Below, piece by piece: positions 22,350 through 32,221 of a DNA stretch of 64,000 nucleotides. Origin of the DNA: Bacillus methanolicus (GTDB lineage: Bacteria; Bacillota; Bacilli; Bacillales; Cytobacillaceae); contig NZ_PNFF01000002.1 of the NCBI RefSeq assembly GCF_028888695.1, forward strand, positions 1 to 64,000, in the 5' to 3' direction. Made by a program: the position numbers and the translations under genes. The notes under the pieces are model-generated. The model searched no databases and was not told the origin of the DNA. It was given only the letters and a program-made list of their open reading frames with translations. How positions within the stretch are numbered: position 1 is the first letter of the stretch; every line of letters starts with the position of its first letter.

Positions 22350-22495
22350 AAAAAAACCCTCTTCCATAAGAAGAGGGGTCTTGATCATCTCTTCTTATCT
22401 TTCAGAGCGGCTGCTCTGCTGGAATTAGCACCGTGTATAAAACCGGTTGCCGGGCTTCATTGGGCCAGTCCCTCCGCCGCTCTAGATAAGATTAT
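22350..22495 (-). promoter_or_regulatory. SAM-I riboswitch (S-box) upstream of the sulfhydrylase gene
   Basis: Minus-strand CTTATCTAGAGCGGCGGAGGGA, then GAAGCCCGGCAACCGG, GGTGCTAATTCC and GATAAGA, followed by a hairpin with CCCTCTTCTTATGGAAGAGGG and a T7 run. It is a complete second S-box, independent of the metN one. From here to 22726 the sequence is AT-rich and I see no gene or clear signal. Confidence 0.95.
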
Positions 22496-22726
22496 AATTT
22501 TTTCCGTCAAACTAGTTAGAATATTTAAAATGATATTATCATCTTTTATTCTCATAGTCAACTAATATTATCCTTTTAGTAAGAAATTAATTTCAGCATT
22601 AATATATTCCTTGTTATTTGTTAATACCTCTATCACACGTTCGACATTAAAAATAACAATACCGATCATTTCCCGAGAAATATGTCAAATCATACAACTT
22701 CACGATTATTCTAGTTTTATTTAGTC

Positions 22727-22768
22727 TAAAAAAAAAAATGAACCAGGATTAAAACACCTGATTCTTCA
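22727..22768 (-). terminator. Terminator after yusE
   Basis: Minus-strand GAATCAGG / CCTGGTTC stem (one G-T pair) with an 8-nt loop followed by ATTTTTTTTTTTT. Confidence 0.85.
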
Positions 22769-23080
22769 TTAACTTAATGTCGTTTTAATTTTATCCAATA
22801 AATAAGGAACAGAACGAAGAGCATAGATTTTTTCCATCAATTCCCCATCTTTTACCAAAAGTAAACACGGCACACTTTCAATTGAAAGCTCTTTTGCAAG
22901 ATCGGGCATATAATTTAAATCCGCTTTACCGAAGGGAATCAACGGCAGTAATTCTGAAACAACTTCAAGCATCTTTCCTCCAACCTGGCATGTTCCGCAT
23001 AAAGGAGTATAAAAATAGATCGCTGCTGTTTTTTTATCTTTCACTGAATTTTTTATATCTTGCTGTGTCCATTCCTTCAT
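22769..23080 (-). CDS. yusE: Thioredoxin-like protein YusE
   Basis: A 103-residue thioredoxin-fold protein with the redox motif C-G-T-C near residue 29 and the cis-proline segment ESVPCLLLV; a third cysteine directly follows the cis-Pro. It lacks the classical WCGPC. The start MKEWT is used; an ATG five codons upstream overlaps the Toprim gene and its own ribosome-binding site. It overlaps or abuts the Toprim gene, so the two are co-transcribed. Substrate unknown. Confidence 0.78.
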   Translation of the reverse strand: MKEWTQQDIKNSVKDKKTAAIYFYTPLCGTCQVGGKMLEVVSELLPLIPFGKADLNYMPDLAKELSIESVPCLLLVKDGELMEKIYALRSVPYLLDKIKTTLS

Positions 23081-23081
23081 C

Positions 23082-23447
23082 TTAAAAATAATCATCCTTT
23101 TTTAAATAATGGGTGTGAACATCAATGTTCGCTCCTAATAGTACGGTTGCTAAATGATGTTCCGGCGCAGTCGCTACTTCCCTGTACATCCTGTCAATGT
23201 ATAAATGTTCAGCGTTAGGAAATTCCCTTTTTAATAGCTTGCGCAGCTTTTCACCTGCTTCATCTGAATCAACAAGTATATAAACATCCTTTTCAAAAAG
23301 GAGATCAATCCATTCATCAAGCTTTGTCATACTGATTGTTCCATTTGTGCAAAAAATTTCAACAGGCTCCTTTACAATGCTTTTGACTTTTCTTTTATCA
23401 GATTTTCCTTCAACAATTAAGACTTTCTCAATTTTTTCTTCGATCAT
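23082..23447 (-). CDS. yusF: Toprim-domain protein YusF
   Basis: A 121-residue single Toprim domain with the catalytic glutamate in LIVEGKSDK and the metal-binding D-x-D in LVDSDEAGEKL. It resembles the small M5/OLD-type Toprim proteins such as YusF. The chosen ATG follows AGGTGATAAAG; the open frame further upstream has no start signal. Function unknown, possibly nucleic-acid cleavage or processing. Confidence 0.8.
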   Translation of the reverse strand: MIEEKIEKVLIVEGKSDKRKVKSIVKEPVEIFCTNGTISMTKLDEWIDLLFEKDVYILVDSDEAGEKLRKLLKREFPNAEHLYIDRMYREVATAPEHHLATVLLGANIDVHTHYLKKDDYF

Positions 23448-23602
23448 CTTTATCACCTGTGAATAGAGTAATATTCTTACATCACCATATTCAGTTTTCG
23501 TTCTTTTTGTGTAATCTCCTCCATTGCAGATAACTCTATTGTTACTTATTTTTAGAATGATTGCAAAAGACAAGCCTTGGAAATACGTTTGTAAAAATCA
23601 TG

Positions 23603-23633
23603 AAAAAAACGCCTTGAAACTTCAAGGCGCTTT
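23603..23633 (-). terminator. Terminator after gcvH
   Basis: Minus-strand stem GCGCCTTGAA / TTCAAGGCG followed by TTTTTTTC. Confidence 0.88.
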
Positions 23634-23638
23634 CAAAA

Positions 23639-24022
23639 TTAATCTTCTTTTATCATTTCTTCATATTGTTCAGCTGTCATTAAGTTGTCGACTTCACTTA
23701 TATCAGATGGTTCGATTACAATCATCCATGCTTTTTCATACGGAGATTCATTTACAAATTCAGGGTTGTCATTCAATTCTTCATTTACTTCTACAACCGT
23801 GCCGCTAATCGGCGCATATAATTCGGAAACAGTTTTTACAGATTCGACGCTACCAAATGGCTCATCGGCAGTCACTTTGTCTCCTACTTCAGGAAGTTCA
23901 ACGAAAACAATGTCGCCGAGTTCTGACTGTGCAAAGTCAGTGATTCCTACGCGCACCTTGTCCCCTTCTACTTTTACCCACTCGTGCTCTTCAGAATAAC
24001 GCAACTCTTTTGGTGTATTCAT
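23639..24022 (-). CDS. gcvH: Glycine cleavage system H protein
   Basis: A 127-residue lipoyl carrier protein. The lipoylated lysine is K63 in [12 protein letters not shown]. It shuttles aminomethyl groups in glycine cleavage; in B. subtilis it is also the relay for lipoyl assembly, and lipA is in the same window. RBS TTTTGGAGGG. The gene is apart from the rest of the gcv operon, as in B. subtilis. No glycine riboswitch is seen upstream. Confidence 0.95.
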   Translation of the reverse strand: MNTPKELRYSEEHEWVKVEGDKVRVGITDFAQSELGDIVFVELPEVGDKVTADEPFGSVESVKTVSELYAPISGTVVEVNEELNDNPEFVNESPYEKAWMIVIEPSDISEVDNLMTAEQYEEMIKED

Positions 24023-24119
24023 ATGATAATCCCTCCAAAATTAATTCATATTCCATAATCGAATAATAACAATTATTCACCTATGTTTGCCAATAAAAAC
24101 TAATATCTTCAATATTTTC

Positions 24120-24479
24120 TTATGATAACCACATTTTTTCAAATTCTTCTTCTTTAAAACCAACTGTTACTTTATTGCCGTCGGTTACAATGGGACGTTT
24201 GATTAACATGCCGTCTGAAGCTAACAAATCAAGCAGTTCGTCTCGTGAGGCCGTTTTTATTTTGTCCTTTAAGCCTAATTCACGATATTTTTGACCGCTT
24301 GTATTAAAAAACTTTTTCAACTCAAGTCCGCTTTTTTCGATCATTTCTTCTAATTCCGCACGTGAAGGAGGAGTTTCTGCAATATGTATTTCTTTAAAGG
24401 CTATATTATGGGCTTCAAGCCACTTTTTCGCCTTCCTGCAAGTGCCGCATTTTGGATACCAATAAAAAGCTAATGCCAT
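24120..24479 (-). CDS. yusI: Spx/MgsR/ArsC-fold protein YusI
   Basis: A 119-residue protein of the ArsC/Spx family with an N-terminal CGTC redox motif (residues 11-14), NTSGQKYRELGL and the LIKRPIVTDG segment with the conserved Arg-Pro. It could be a thiol-dependent transcription factor partner like Spx or a reductase; sequence does not decide. Single gene between gcvH and fadE. Confidence 0.82.
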   Translation of the reverse strand: MALAFYWYPKCGTCRKAKKWLEAHNIAFKEIHIAETPPSRAELEEMIEKSGLELKKFFNTSGQKYRELGLKDKIKTASRDELLDLLASDGMLIKRPIVTDGNKVTVGFKEEEFEKMWLS

Positions 24480-24603
24480 TCATCCACCACCCAATGTTAT
24501 CTTATCCAAAAATTAATCGGTCAATGTCATAGTACCATAATAGTTGTAAATTTCCTAACATTGAGTGACATTCTTCTAATTTTTCCTGCAGTAAAATTTA
24601 CAA

Positions 24604-24635
24604 AGAAAAAGCTCCCTCGTGAAGAGAAGGGAGCC
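24604..24635 (-). terminator. Terminator of the fadNAE operon
   Basis: Minus-strand GGCTCCCT / AGGGAGC stem with a TCTCTTCACG-type loop followed by TTTTTC, 8 nt after the fadE stop. Confidence 0.85.
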
Positions 24636-24642
24636 ACTTGTA

Positions 24643-26427
24643 TTACACGATATAACGTTCTGCTTCAATTAATTTGTCTGCAGCTTCACGTTTTTTGGCA
24701 ATTACATTAATTGGTGTATGTCGGGTGAATTTACGCAGTGCAGAAAGGAGCATGCGGAGCGTATCACCCTGTTCAGCTGCAACAATCGTTTCTTTCGCAT
24801 GTTGTTCAATTTCATTGAACGCTTCCTGACAAAAAATTTGCGTATAAAGAAGCTTTTGTTTGCTCTTTTCTAAGCCGAATTTATCAATCGCTTTTTCTGT
24901 ACGCAATACAGCTGATTCCATTGCGTACACATTTGATACAATATCAGCAATATTAACAAGGATCTCCTGTTCTTTTTCAAGGGCTTTGCCATATTTTTGT
25001 ACTGCAAGGCCTGCAGCAAGCAAGCCGATTTTTTTCGCATTTTTCACTAAGTATTTTTCTTGTGCAAGCGGCTCATTTCCTGGTTCTTCCGGCATTAGCA
25101 TTATTAATTCTTCCTGAATGGATTGTGCCTTCTGAAGAAGCGGAAGTTCGCCTTTCATTGCTTTGCGAAGAAATGTTCCTGGAACAAGAAGACGATTGAT
25201 TTCGTTAGTTCCTTCAAAAATGCGGTTGATCCGGGAATCACGGTAAATTCTTTCAATCTCATATTCCGCCATGAAACCGTACCCGCCGTGGATTTGAACT
25301 CCTTCGTCAGCAATATAATCAAGGACTTCTGTTGCAAAAAATTTATTTAGAGAGCACTCGATCGCATATTCAGCAATCGACTTTGCTGCTTCTAAACCTT
25401 CTTTTATTTGTTGATCCGTTAATTTGTTCATGCGCTCCTCAAACAAACCAACTGTGCGGTAAACGGAGCTTTCAGCAGCATACAGCTTGGAAGCCATCGT
25501 GCCCAGTTTTTCTTTTGTTAAGTTAAATTGTGCAATTGGTGTTTTAAACTGCCGTCGCTGATTTGCATATTGAACAGTTATTTCAAATGCACGCTTCGAA
25601 CCTCCCACTGCACCAACTCCAAGTTTATAGCGTCCAATATTCAAGATATTAAATGCAATGACATGCCCTTTTCCCGGTTCACCGAGAAGGTTTTCTTTCG
25701 GTACAAGAGCATCTTGCAGAATTAATGTCCGGGTAGAGGAACTTTTAATCCCCATTTTCTTTTCTTCTGCGCCTGTTGAAACGCCGGGGAATTCTCTTTC
25801 TACGATGAAGGCAGTGAAATGCTCGCCGTCAATTTTTGCGTAAACGATAAATACATCTGCAAAGCCGGCATTTGTAATCCATTGTTTTTCACCGTTTAAC
25901 ACATAGTGAGTGCCTTCTGCATTTAATTTTGCTGTCGTTTTGGCACCAAGTGCATCAGAGCCAGAGCCCGGTTCTGTTAAGGCGTAGGCCGCAATCTTTT
26001 CACCTGTTGCCAGAAGCGGCAAGTATTTTTGCTTTTGTTCTTCATTTCCGAAAAGGACAATTGGAAGAGAGCCGATTCCAACATGTGCACCGTGGGAAAT
26101 GGAGAAACCGCCGGCACGAGACATTTTCTCCGCGATGAGAGCTGAACTTATTTTATCAAGCCCGAGACCACCGTATTCTTCAGGTACGTCTGCACCTAAT
26201 AACCCTAATTCCCCTGCTTGCTTTAATAATTTTACAGATCGGTCAAACTCATGGTTTTCCAAGTGTTCAATTTCAGGAACAACTTCATTCACAACGTAAT
26301 CTTCTGTTGTCTTTGCAATCATTTTTTGTTCATCGTTGAAATCTTCAGGAGTGAAGACTTGATGAGATGAAATATCTTCAATTAAAAAGCTTCCGCCTTT
26401 TACTAAGCTTTCTGTATCGTACGACAT
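24643..26427 (-). CDS. fadE: Acyl-CoA dehydrogenase FadE
   Basis: A 594-residue acyl-CoA dehydrogenase, first oxidation step of fatty acid beta-oxidation. Visible features: YALTEPGSGSDA (FAD/substrate binding), EKQWITNAGFADVF, the IHGGYGFMAEYEIERIYRD segment and an extra C-terminal region (about residues 400-594) as in B. subtilis FadE. The start MSYDTES follows GGAGGAAAAAT. Third gene of fadN-fadA-fadE. Confidence 0.95.
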   Translation of the reverse strand: MSYDTESLVKGGSFLIEDISSHQVFTPEDFNDEQKMIAKTTEDYVVNEVVPEIEHLENHEFDRSVKLLKQAGELGLLGADVPEEYGGLGLDKISSALIAEKMSRAGGFSISHGAHVGIGSLPIVLFGNEEQKQKYLPLLATGEKIAAYALTEPGSGSDALGAKTTAKLNAEGTHYVLNGEKQWITNAGFADVFIVYAKIDGEHFTAFIVEREFPGVSTGAEEKKMGIKSSSTRTLILQDALVPKENLLGEPGKGHVIAFNILNIGRYKLGVGAVGGSKRAFEITVQYANQRRQFKTPIAQFNLTKEKLGTMASKLYAAESSVYRTVGLFEERMNKLTDQQIKEGLEAAKSIAEYAIECSLNKFFATEVLDYIADEGVQIHGGYGFMAEYEIERIYRDSRINRIFEGTNEINRLLVPGTFLRKAMKGELPLLQKAQSIQEELIMLMPEEPGNEPLAQEKYLVKNAKKIGLLAAGLAVQKYGKALEKEQEILVNIADIVSNVYAMESAVLRTEKAIDKFGLEKSKQKLLYTQIFCQEAFNEIEQHAKETIVAAEQGDTLRMLLSALRKFTRHTPINVIAKKREAADKLIEAERYIV

Positions 26428-26486
26428 TTTATTTTTCCTCCATTCATTATTTAGAATGAACACCTGCGGATCTCCCAATTATGTGA

Positions 26487-27662
26487 TTACAGCAATTCGA
26501 AAACTCCGGCTGCCCCCATACCGCCGCCGATACACATTGTTACAACACCAAATTGTTCATTTCTTCTTCTTAATTCATGAATAAGCGAAAGAGTCAGCTT
26601 TGCTCCCGTACATCCAAGCGGATGGCCGAGGGCAATTGCACCGCCGTTCACGTTGACTTTTTCTTCATCGAGTCCAAGTTCACGAATGATCTGCAACGAT
26701 TGTGATGCAAATGCTTCGTTTAATTCGAATAAGCTGATGTCTGATAATTGCAATCCGGCGAGTTTTAACGCTTTAGGAATGGCTACTACAGGTCCGATTC
26801 CCATTATTTCCGGAGGCACGCCGCCGACAGCAAATGATCTGAATTTGGCCAGAGGCTTTAAGCCGATTGATTCGGCTTTTTCACGGTCCATTACCATAAC
26901 TGCCGCAGCTCCATCACTTGTTTGCGACGCATTTCCCGCTGTAACAGTCCCGTTAACGGAGAATACAGGTCGAAGTGTTGCCAGCTTTTCCAAATTTGTA
27001 TCCAAGCGGACACCTTCATCTGTCGTAAACTTGATCGTTTTCTCAACTAACTTATTGTTTTTATCAACGGACCTTATCGTTACATCGACCGGAACAATTT
27101 CTTCTTCAAATTTGCCTTCCTGAATGGCTTTTGCCGCTTTTTGATGGCTTCTCACTGCAAAAGCATCTTGGTCTTCACGAGAAATTCCGTATTTTTTTGC
27201 CACCTCTTCCGCTGTATGACCCATGCCCATATAATATTCCGGTGCTGTTTCTGCAAGCCTGGCATTAGGGCGCACAACATGGCCCATCATCGGAACCATG
27301 CTCATTGATTCTACTCCTCCGGCAATAATGGTGTCAGAGAAGCCAACCATGATCCTTTCAGCTGCATAAGCGATCGATTGGAGGCCCGATGCACAATAGC
27401 GGTTGATGGTAATGGCAGGCACCGTATGAGGAAGGCCTGCCAGAGCCCCGATATTTCTAGCCACATTCATTCCCTGTTCTGCCTCAGGCATGGCACATCC
27501 AATAATCAAATCGTCGATATTTCCTTGATAATTGCCGGCGCGTTTTATCGTTTCTTTCACAACCAGCGCGCCTAAATCGTCAGGACGTACATTGGCAAGC
27601 GTTCCCTTTTTCGCCTTCCCAACCGGAGTACGTGCACCGGCCACGATTACCGCTTCTCTCAT
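26487..27662 (-). CDS. fadA: Acetyl-CoA acyltransferase (3-ketoacyl-CoA thiolase) FadA
   Basis: A 391-residue thiolase with the acyl-cysteine in [11 protein letters not shown], the [16 protein letters not shown] histidine motif and the second cysteine in [13 protein letters not shown]. It performs the last step of beta-oxidation. RBS GAGAGGGAACGAA. Confidence 0.96.
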   Translation of the reverse strand: MREAVIVAGARTPVGKAKKGTLANVRPDDLGALVVKETIKRAGNYQGNIDDLIIGCAMPEAEQGMNVARNIGALAGLPHTVPAITINRYCASGLQSIAYAAERIMVGFSDTIIAGGVESMSMVPMMGHVVRPNARLAETAPEYYMGMGHTAEEVAKKYGISREDQDAFAVRSHQKAAKAIQEGKFEEEIVPVDVTIRSVDKNNKLVEKTIKFTTDEGVRLDTNLEKLATLRPVFSVNGTVTAGNASQTSDGAAAVMVMDREKAESIGLKPLAKFRSFAVGGVPPEIMGIGPVVAIPKALKLAGLQLSDISLFELNEAFASQSLQIIRELGLDEEKVNVNGGAIALGHPLGCTGAKLTLSLIHELRRRNEQFGVVTMCIGGGMGAAGVFELL

Positions 27663-27731
27663 TTCGTTCCCTCTCTTTCTAAAAATGTAGAGAATTCTAT
27701 GTTTTTATTAATCTATTAAACTCAATGTTAT

Positions 27732-30116
27732 TTAGTTGCGAAGTGGTTTGCCTTTGAGAAGCATATGCTGCATTCTGGCTTGTGATTTTGGTTCTCCGAC
27801 AAGGCTTAGGAATGCTTCTCTTTCGAGATCAAGCAAGTACTCTTCATCCACTTCTGTTCCAAACGGCACTTTTCCTCCGGCAATGACATATGCAAGTTTT
27901 TTCGCTATTTTCAAATCATGCTCTGAAATATAGCCCGAGTAGTACATTGACTGTGCACCGAGAAGCATTGTTGCATAACCGGTTTCTCCAACAACCGGGA
28001 TTTTTTTTCGAACAGGCGGTTTATAGCCTTTTTCATAAAGCGCCAGTACAGCCTGCTTCGCTTCATACAGAAGATGATCGCCGTTAATGCTTATTCCGTC
28101 TGTTTGCTTTAGGAAATAGTTTTCGCGTGCTTCTTCCCCGGAAGTCGACACTTTCGCCATTGCAATCGTTTCAAATACTTTATTCGCAACCTTTTGCAAA
28201 TCAATATCAATGCCGCTTGGAAGACTTTCAAGATGCTTAATATAAAGCTCTTTATTTCCGCCTCCGCCCGGAATAAGACCTACTCCAACTTCAACGAGAC
28301 CCATGTATGTTTCTGATGAAGCCTGTATATGAGCTGCAGGCAAGCATATTTCTGCCCCTCCGCCAAGTGTCATACCAAATGGCGCCGCTACTACCGGCTT
28401 ATTGGAATATTTAATCTTCATTGCAGCCTTCTGGAAATTGCGGACAACCATTTCAAGTTCAAAAAGATTGTCATCCTGAGCTTCCATAAGGATCATTGCC
28501 AGGTTGGCACCGACACAGAAGTTTTTCCCTTGATTTCCGATGACAAGACCTTTATAATTCTTTTCAACTTCATCAATCGCGAAATTGATCATTTGAAGAA
28601 TATCAAGGCCGATGGCATTATTTGGAGAATGAAACTCAAGAAGCGCTACACCATCGCCAAGGTCTATCAAACTTGCACCGCTGTTCTTTTTAATGACACT
28701 CTTTTGTTTCTTAAGAAGATGAAGGTTGATTACTTTTGGATTCTCTTCTAAAAGCTTATATTCGCCGTTATGGTAGAAGTAAACCTTTCCGTCTTCTTCC
28801 TTATAGAAAGAACTGTACCCTTTTTCCACCACGTCTTTTACCCAAACAGGCACTTCTGTTCCTGAAGCTTCAAGCTTTTTCAATGATTTTTCAAGACCGA
28901 TCGCATCCCACGTTTCAAACGGACCCAGTTCCCAACCAAATCCCCCCTTCATGGCTCTGTCAATTGCGACAATATCATCGGCGATTGTTCCAAGCAGCTC
29001 AGCAGCATAAACAAGAACCGGGCTAATAATATTCCATAACAAGCTTCCGGCACGATCATCAGCATATATAAGCGCTTTCATTTTGTTAGCAGTACCTTTT
29101 TCCTGTTTGCTCATTTCGGTAGCGGCTGTTGTTAATTTATTGCGCGGGCCGTATTCCAATGTTTTTGGATCCAATTCCAAAATTTCTTTGCCTTTCTTCA
29201 AGAAAAAGCCTTGACCGGACTTGCTTCCAAGCCAGCCTTTATTGAGCATTTCTTTCATGAAGGCAGGCACTTCAAATATTTCTTTTTCTTTGCCTTCAAC
29301 TTGCTCATAAACGTTATTTGCGACATGGACAAACGTATCAAGTCCTACAACATCAAGAGTCCGGAAAGTGGCGCTTTTCGGACGGCCGATTAGCGGACCA
29401 GTAACGGAATCGACTTCTCCTACACTGTACCCGCCTATAAGCATTTCCTGAACAGTAACAAGAAGGCCGTATGTGCCAATCCGGTTCGCAATAAAATTCG
29501 GCGTGTCTTTTGCTTCAACAACTCCTTTTCCGAGAACATCTTCCCCAAATCGCTTCATAAAAGCTAAAACTTCCGAGGCTGTATCTTTTGTAGGAATCAC
29601 TTCAAGCAGCTTTAAGTACCGGGGAGGGTTAAAAAAGTGGGTACCGAGGAAATGTTTCCTGAAGTCTTCTGACCGCCCCTCCGCCATTGCCTCAACAGAA
29701 ATGCCGGAAGTGTTGGTGCTGACAATGCTGCTCGGTTTCCGGTATTGGTCCACTTTTTCAAATACTTGCTTCTTAATATTTAAATTTTCAACAACCACTT
29801 CAATAATCCAGTCAACTTCGCTTAACCGCTTCATGTCATCTTCAAAGTTCCCTGCTTCGATTAGGGCAAGATTTTTTTTTGAAGTGAGCGGGGCCGGCTT
29901 TTGCTTCAACAATTTTTGGAGTGCGGAAGAGCTGATTCTGTTTCGGACCTGCTTATCTTCAAGGGTCAAGCCTTTTGCTTTTTCTTCTTCATTTAACTCG
30001 CGAGGCACAATATCCAGCAATAATGTAGGTATGCCGATGTTAGCCAGATGTGCTGCAATGCCTGATCCCATTACTCCTGATCCAAGAACCGCTGCTTTTT
30101 GAATACGTTCGATCAA
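27732..30116 (-). CDS. fadN: Bifunctional enoyl-CoA hydratase / 3-hydroxyacyl-CoA dehydrogenase FadN
   Basis: A 794-residue two-domain enzyme. The N-terminal 3-hydroxyacyl-CoA dehydrogenase has the NAD fold GSGVMGSGIA and HFFNPPRYLKLLE; the C-terminal crotonase domain has GGGAEICLPA. A TTG start is proposed: it follows AAGGGGGAG at proper spacing, and the protein then begins like B. subtilis FadN with IRKAAVLGSG-type sequence. Two upstream ATG codons lie inside or before the FadR operator and lack a ribosome-binding site. Confidence 0.93.
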   Translation of the reverse strand: MIERIQKAAVLGSGVMGSGIAAHLANIGIPTLLLDIVPRELNEEEKAKGLTLEDKQVRNRISSSALQKLLKQKPAPLTSKKNLALIEAGNFEDDMKRLSEVDWIIEVVVENLNIKKQVFEKVDQYRKPSSIVSTNTSGISVEAMAEGRSEDFRKHFLGTHFFNPPRYLKLLEVIPTKDTASEVLAFMKRFGEDVLGKGVVEAKDTPNFIANRIGTYGLLVTVQEMLIGGYSVGEVDSVTGPLIGRPKSATFRTLDVVGLDTFVHVANNVYEQVEGKEKEIFEVPAFMKEMLNKGWLGSKSGQGFFLKKGKEILELDPKTLEYGPRNKLTTAATEMSKQEKGTANKMKALIYADDRAGSLLWNIISPVLVYAAELLGTIADDIVAIDRAMKGGFGWELGPFETWDAIGLEKSLKKLEASGTEVPVWVKDVVEKGYSSFYKEEDGKVYFYHNGEYKLLEENPKVINLHLLKKQKSVIKKNSGASLIDLGDGVALLEFHSPNNAIGLDILQMINFAIDEVEKNYKGLVIGNQGKNFCVGANLAMILMEAQDDNLFELEMVVRNFQKAAMKIKYSNKPVVAAPFGMTLGGGAEICLPAAHIQASSETYMGLVEVGVGLIPGGGGNKELYIKHLESLPSGIDIDLQKVANKVFETIAMAKVSTSGEEARENYFLKQTDGISINGDHLLYEAKQAVLALYEKGYKPPVRKKIPVVGETGYATMLLGAQSMYYSGYISEHDLKIAKKLAYVIAGGKVPFGTEVDEEYLLDLEREAFLSLVGEPKSQARMQHMLLKGKPLRN

Positions 30117-30139
30117 CTTTGTCTCCCCCTTCGACATTT

Positions 30140-30157
30140 TGAATGAATACTCATTCA
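30140..30157. promoter_or_regulatory. FadR operator upstream of fadNAE
   Basis: TGAATGAATACTCATTCA is a near-perfect palindrome and fits the Bacillus FadR (YsiA) box TGAATGANTANTCATTCA at every fixed position. It lies 24 nt before the fadN start. FadR should repress the operon until long-chain acyl-CoA releases it. Confidence 0.88.
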
Positions 30158-30369
30158 TTTTTTGTCAAAAAAAATTTACCCGCGAAAGAGTTTTACTACT
30201 TTAAATATAAAATATTTAAAAAATTTCCGCAATATTATAAACAGAAAAACAAAAATTTTTAGAAAAAATATTTTTTTGTTTTGATTTTAGTAAATGGGCA
30301 TTCTAAAATTGAAGCTTGCAGTATTGGAGCTTTTTACTGACATAACCTTGGAAATCGGGGGTAAAAGCT

Positions 30370-30501
30370 ATGGCGAAAAGGAAAAAGAATCCTTCTAAAG
30401 GAGGAGTCAGCGCTGCCAGCGTAAAAGGCAACGCAGATCCTACAGTTGAAATGGACGGCGGCGGAAAAGTCAACAGCCAAAATAATCAGTATAAAAAATA
30501 G
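30370..30501 (+). CDS. YuzL-like small basic protein
   Basis: A 43-residue peptide beginning MAKRKKNPSK and ending in NSQNNQYKK, with the segment GVSAASVKGN. It closely fits the YuzL family of small Bacillus proteins, which look like spore-associated peptides. RBS region GGGG, then ATG. A terminator follows after 5 nt. It is on the plus strand, divergent from fadN. Function not established. Confidence 0.72.
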   Translation: MAKRKKNPSKGGVSAASVKGNADPTVEMDGGGKVNSQNNQYKK

Positions 30502-30505
30502 AATT

Positions 30506-30552
30506 GAGGCTGACCCAAAACAATAAGCCAGACACTTATGGGTCAGCCTCTC
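30506..30552 (+). terminator. Terminator after the YuzL-like gene (CTGACCC family)
   Basis: A perfect 11-bp stem GAGGCTGACCC / GGGTCAGCCTC with a 23-nt loop. From here to 30747 no gene was seen. Confidence 0.75.
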
Positions 30553-30747
30553 TCATTTCCTGTGGAAAAGGGGCGGAGCTACGCTAACAAAGATAGAAAT
30601 GGCAACTTATCTCTAGCAAGATACTTGTTTAGCTTTGTAAATATTTATAGCTTGGCTTCGCTCACACCGCCTTATTATGTTGGTTTTGTTTTATAATGAA
30701 AGCTATTTTCCATGTTAGGGTTGTAGTTTAAAACTTATACTCATTTC

Positions 30748-31665
30748 TTATTTTTTTAAGATTCCTTTTAATACAAACGCAACGTTTGCCGGACGTTCTG
30801 CAAGGCGGCGCATAAAATAGCCGTACCAATCAGTTCCATATGGAACATAGACGCGCATTTTGTAGCCTTCGTTTGCAAGTTCTAACTGCCTTTCAGGGCG
30901 AATTCCGTAAAGCATTTGAAACTCAAATTGGCTGTTCGGGATATTATGCTCTTTTACAAGCTGTTTTGTATATTCGATGATCGCATCATCGTGTGTTGCA
31001 ACGGCTGTATAATTGCCATTCAGCAAATGCATTTTGATGATCTTTTTAAAATTTTCATCCACGTCTTTTTTATCCGGAAAAGCGACTTCCGGAGATTCTT
31101 TGTATGCCCCTTTAACAAGACGAAGATTTGGCGAGTATTGATTCAAGTCTTCTATATCCTGAACAGTACGGTACAAATAAGCCTGGATAACCGTTCCGAC
31201 ATTGTCGTATTCAGATTTTAACTCTTTAAAAATATCGATCGTTTTTTGACAGCGGGAGAAATCTTCCATATCAATAGTAACAAATACGCCATTTTCCTTT
31301 GCTGTATCAAGAATGCGGCGCATATTTCGCATAACAACTTCATCGGAAATATCCAATCCCATCGAAGTCATTTTTAAAGAAAGCTGAGAGTCTAACTTTT
31401 CCCGGCCGATTGCTTTTATTGCTTCAATCGAATTATCAGCCATTTCATTTGCTTCTCTTTCATTATCAACAAACTCACCTAGATAATCGATCGTAACAAC
31501 TAAGCCTTTTTTGTTCAGGTCTTTAATGACATTCACTGCTTGTTCGATTGTTTCTCCAGCAACAAAACGAGAGGCACCAAAGCGCAAGCCATATTTTTTT
31601 GCAAGTTTTGTTAAGGTTTTATTCTTAGATAAAAAGAGAAAGAAATCTCTCATTGCTTGTTCCAT
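30748..31665 (-). CDS. fadM: Proline dehydrogenase-family protein FadM
   Basis: A 305-residue FAD-dependent proline dehydrogenase (TIM barrel) with RLVKGAYKES and, near the end, RVYVPYGTDWYGYFMRRLAERPAN, which carry the conserved proline-binding Arg pair. It oxidises proline to pyrroline-5-carboxylate. The location beside the fad genes matches B. subtilis FadM (YusM), a paralogue of PutB. Role in fatty acid metabolism, if any, is unclear. The 31666-31956 gap is AT-rich with no recognised gene. Confidence 0.9.
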   Translation of the reverse strand: MEQAMRDFFLFLSKNKTLTKLAKKYGLRFGASRFVAGETIEQAVNVIKDLNKKGLVVTIDYLGEFVDNEREANEMADNSIEAIKAIGREKLDSQLSLKMTSMGLDISDEVVMRNMRRILDTAKENGVFVTIDMEDFSRCQKTIDIFKELKSEYDNVGTVIQAYLYRTVQDIEDLNQYSPNLRLVKGAYKESPEVAFPDKKDVDENFKKIIKMHLLNGNYTAVATHDDAIIEYTKQLVKEHNIPNSQFEFQMLYGIRPERQLELANEGYKMRVYVPYGTDWYGYFMRRLAERPANVAFVLKGILKK

Positions 31666-31956
31666 AATCTACCTCCATCTGAAAACGATTACATTTTTTG
31701 AAATTCAATTCAAATATTTTTTTATTTGAAATTTCCTTCTTAAATATTATCACTTATTATGTTTTTTGAATATGATTTCGCAAGAAAAAGATCGAATTTT
31801 GTCGGATAAAATATTTTTATAGTATAACAATTATTGGGGGCTTTATGTGCGATTACGACTATATTGTGAAGCTTAATATAATGAAAAAAGAGGGCAGGAA
31901 CCCTCTAATGCAAAAAATTCTATATATTTCCATTGTTAGATGGAGGCAGACCCCTT

Positions 31957-32208
31957 TTAGTCATTCTTTTTTGCACGATGGGCTTCATTTAACTGCTTAA
32001 TTTCTCCGATGAGTTGTTTCATTTCTTCCTTTGCGTCCGGGTATAATTCGTTCCAATGCTTGGCAAGGGAAGGCATAGATTTAGCAATATGAGTGTATAA
32101 TGCCCATATTTTTACCTTTTCTTTCAACTCATCATTCGTTTCACCGAGTAACAGTTCGGTATATTTGTTAAGCAATGCATCAAACTGCCCTTTAAATCTT
32201 TCTTCCAA
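31957..32208 (-). CDS. yusU: DUF2573 family protein YusU
   Basis: An 83-residue predicted helical protein (KGQFDALLNKYTELLLGETN, KIWALYTHIAKSMPSLAKHW) matching YusU, a small Bacillus protein of unknown function that lies next to the siderophore ATPase gene yusV in B. subtilis too. RBS GAGGGGACCATTTT. It is likely the last gene of the iron-transport transcript. Confidence 0.78.
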   Translation of the reverse strand: MEERFKGQFDALLNKYTELLLGETNDELKEKVKIWALYTHIAKSMPSLAKHWNELYPDAKEEMKQLIGEIKQLNEAHRAKKND

Positions 32209-32221
32209 AATGGTCCCCTCC

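Noticed and set aside
23447-24119. Glycine riboswitch near gcvH
   Set aside because: The gaps on either side of gcvH are too short and lack the conserved glycine aptamer blocks.
29473-30102. 209-codon plus-strand frame
   Set aside because: Entirely antisense to the conserved dehydrogenase domain of fadN; low-complexity shadow protein with no ribosome-binding site.
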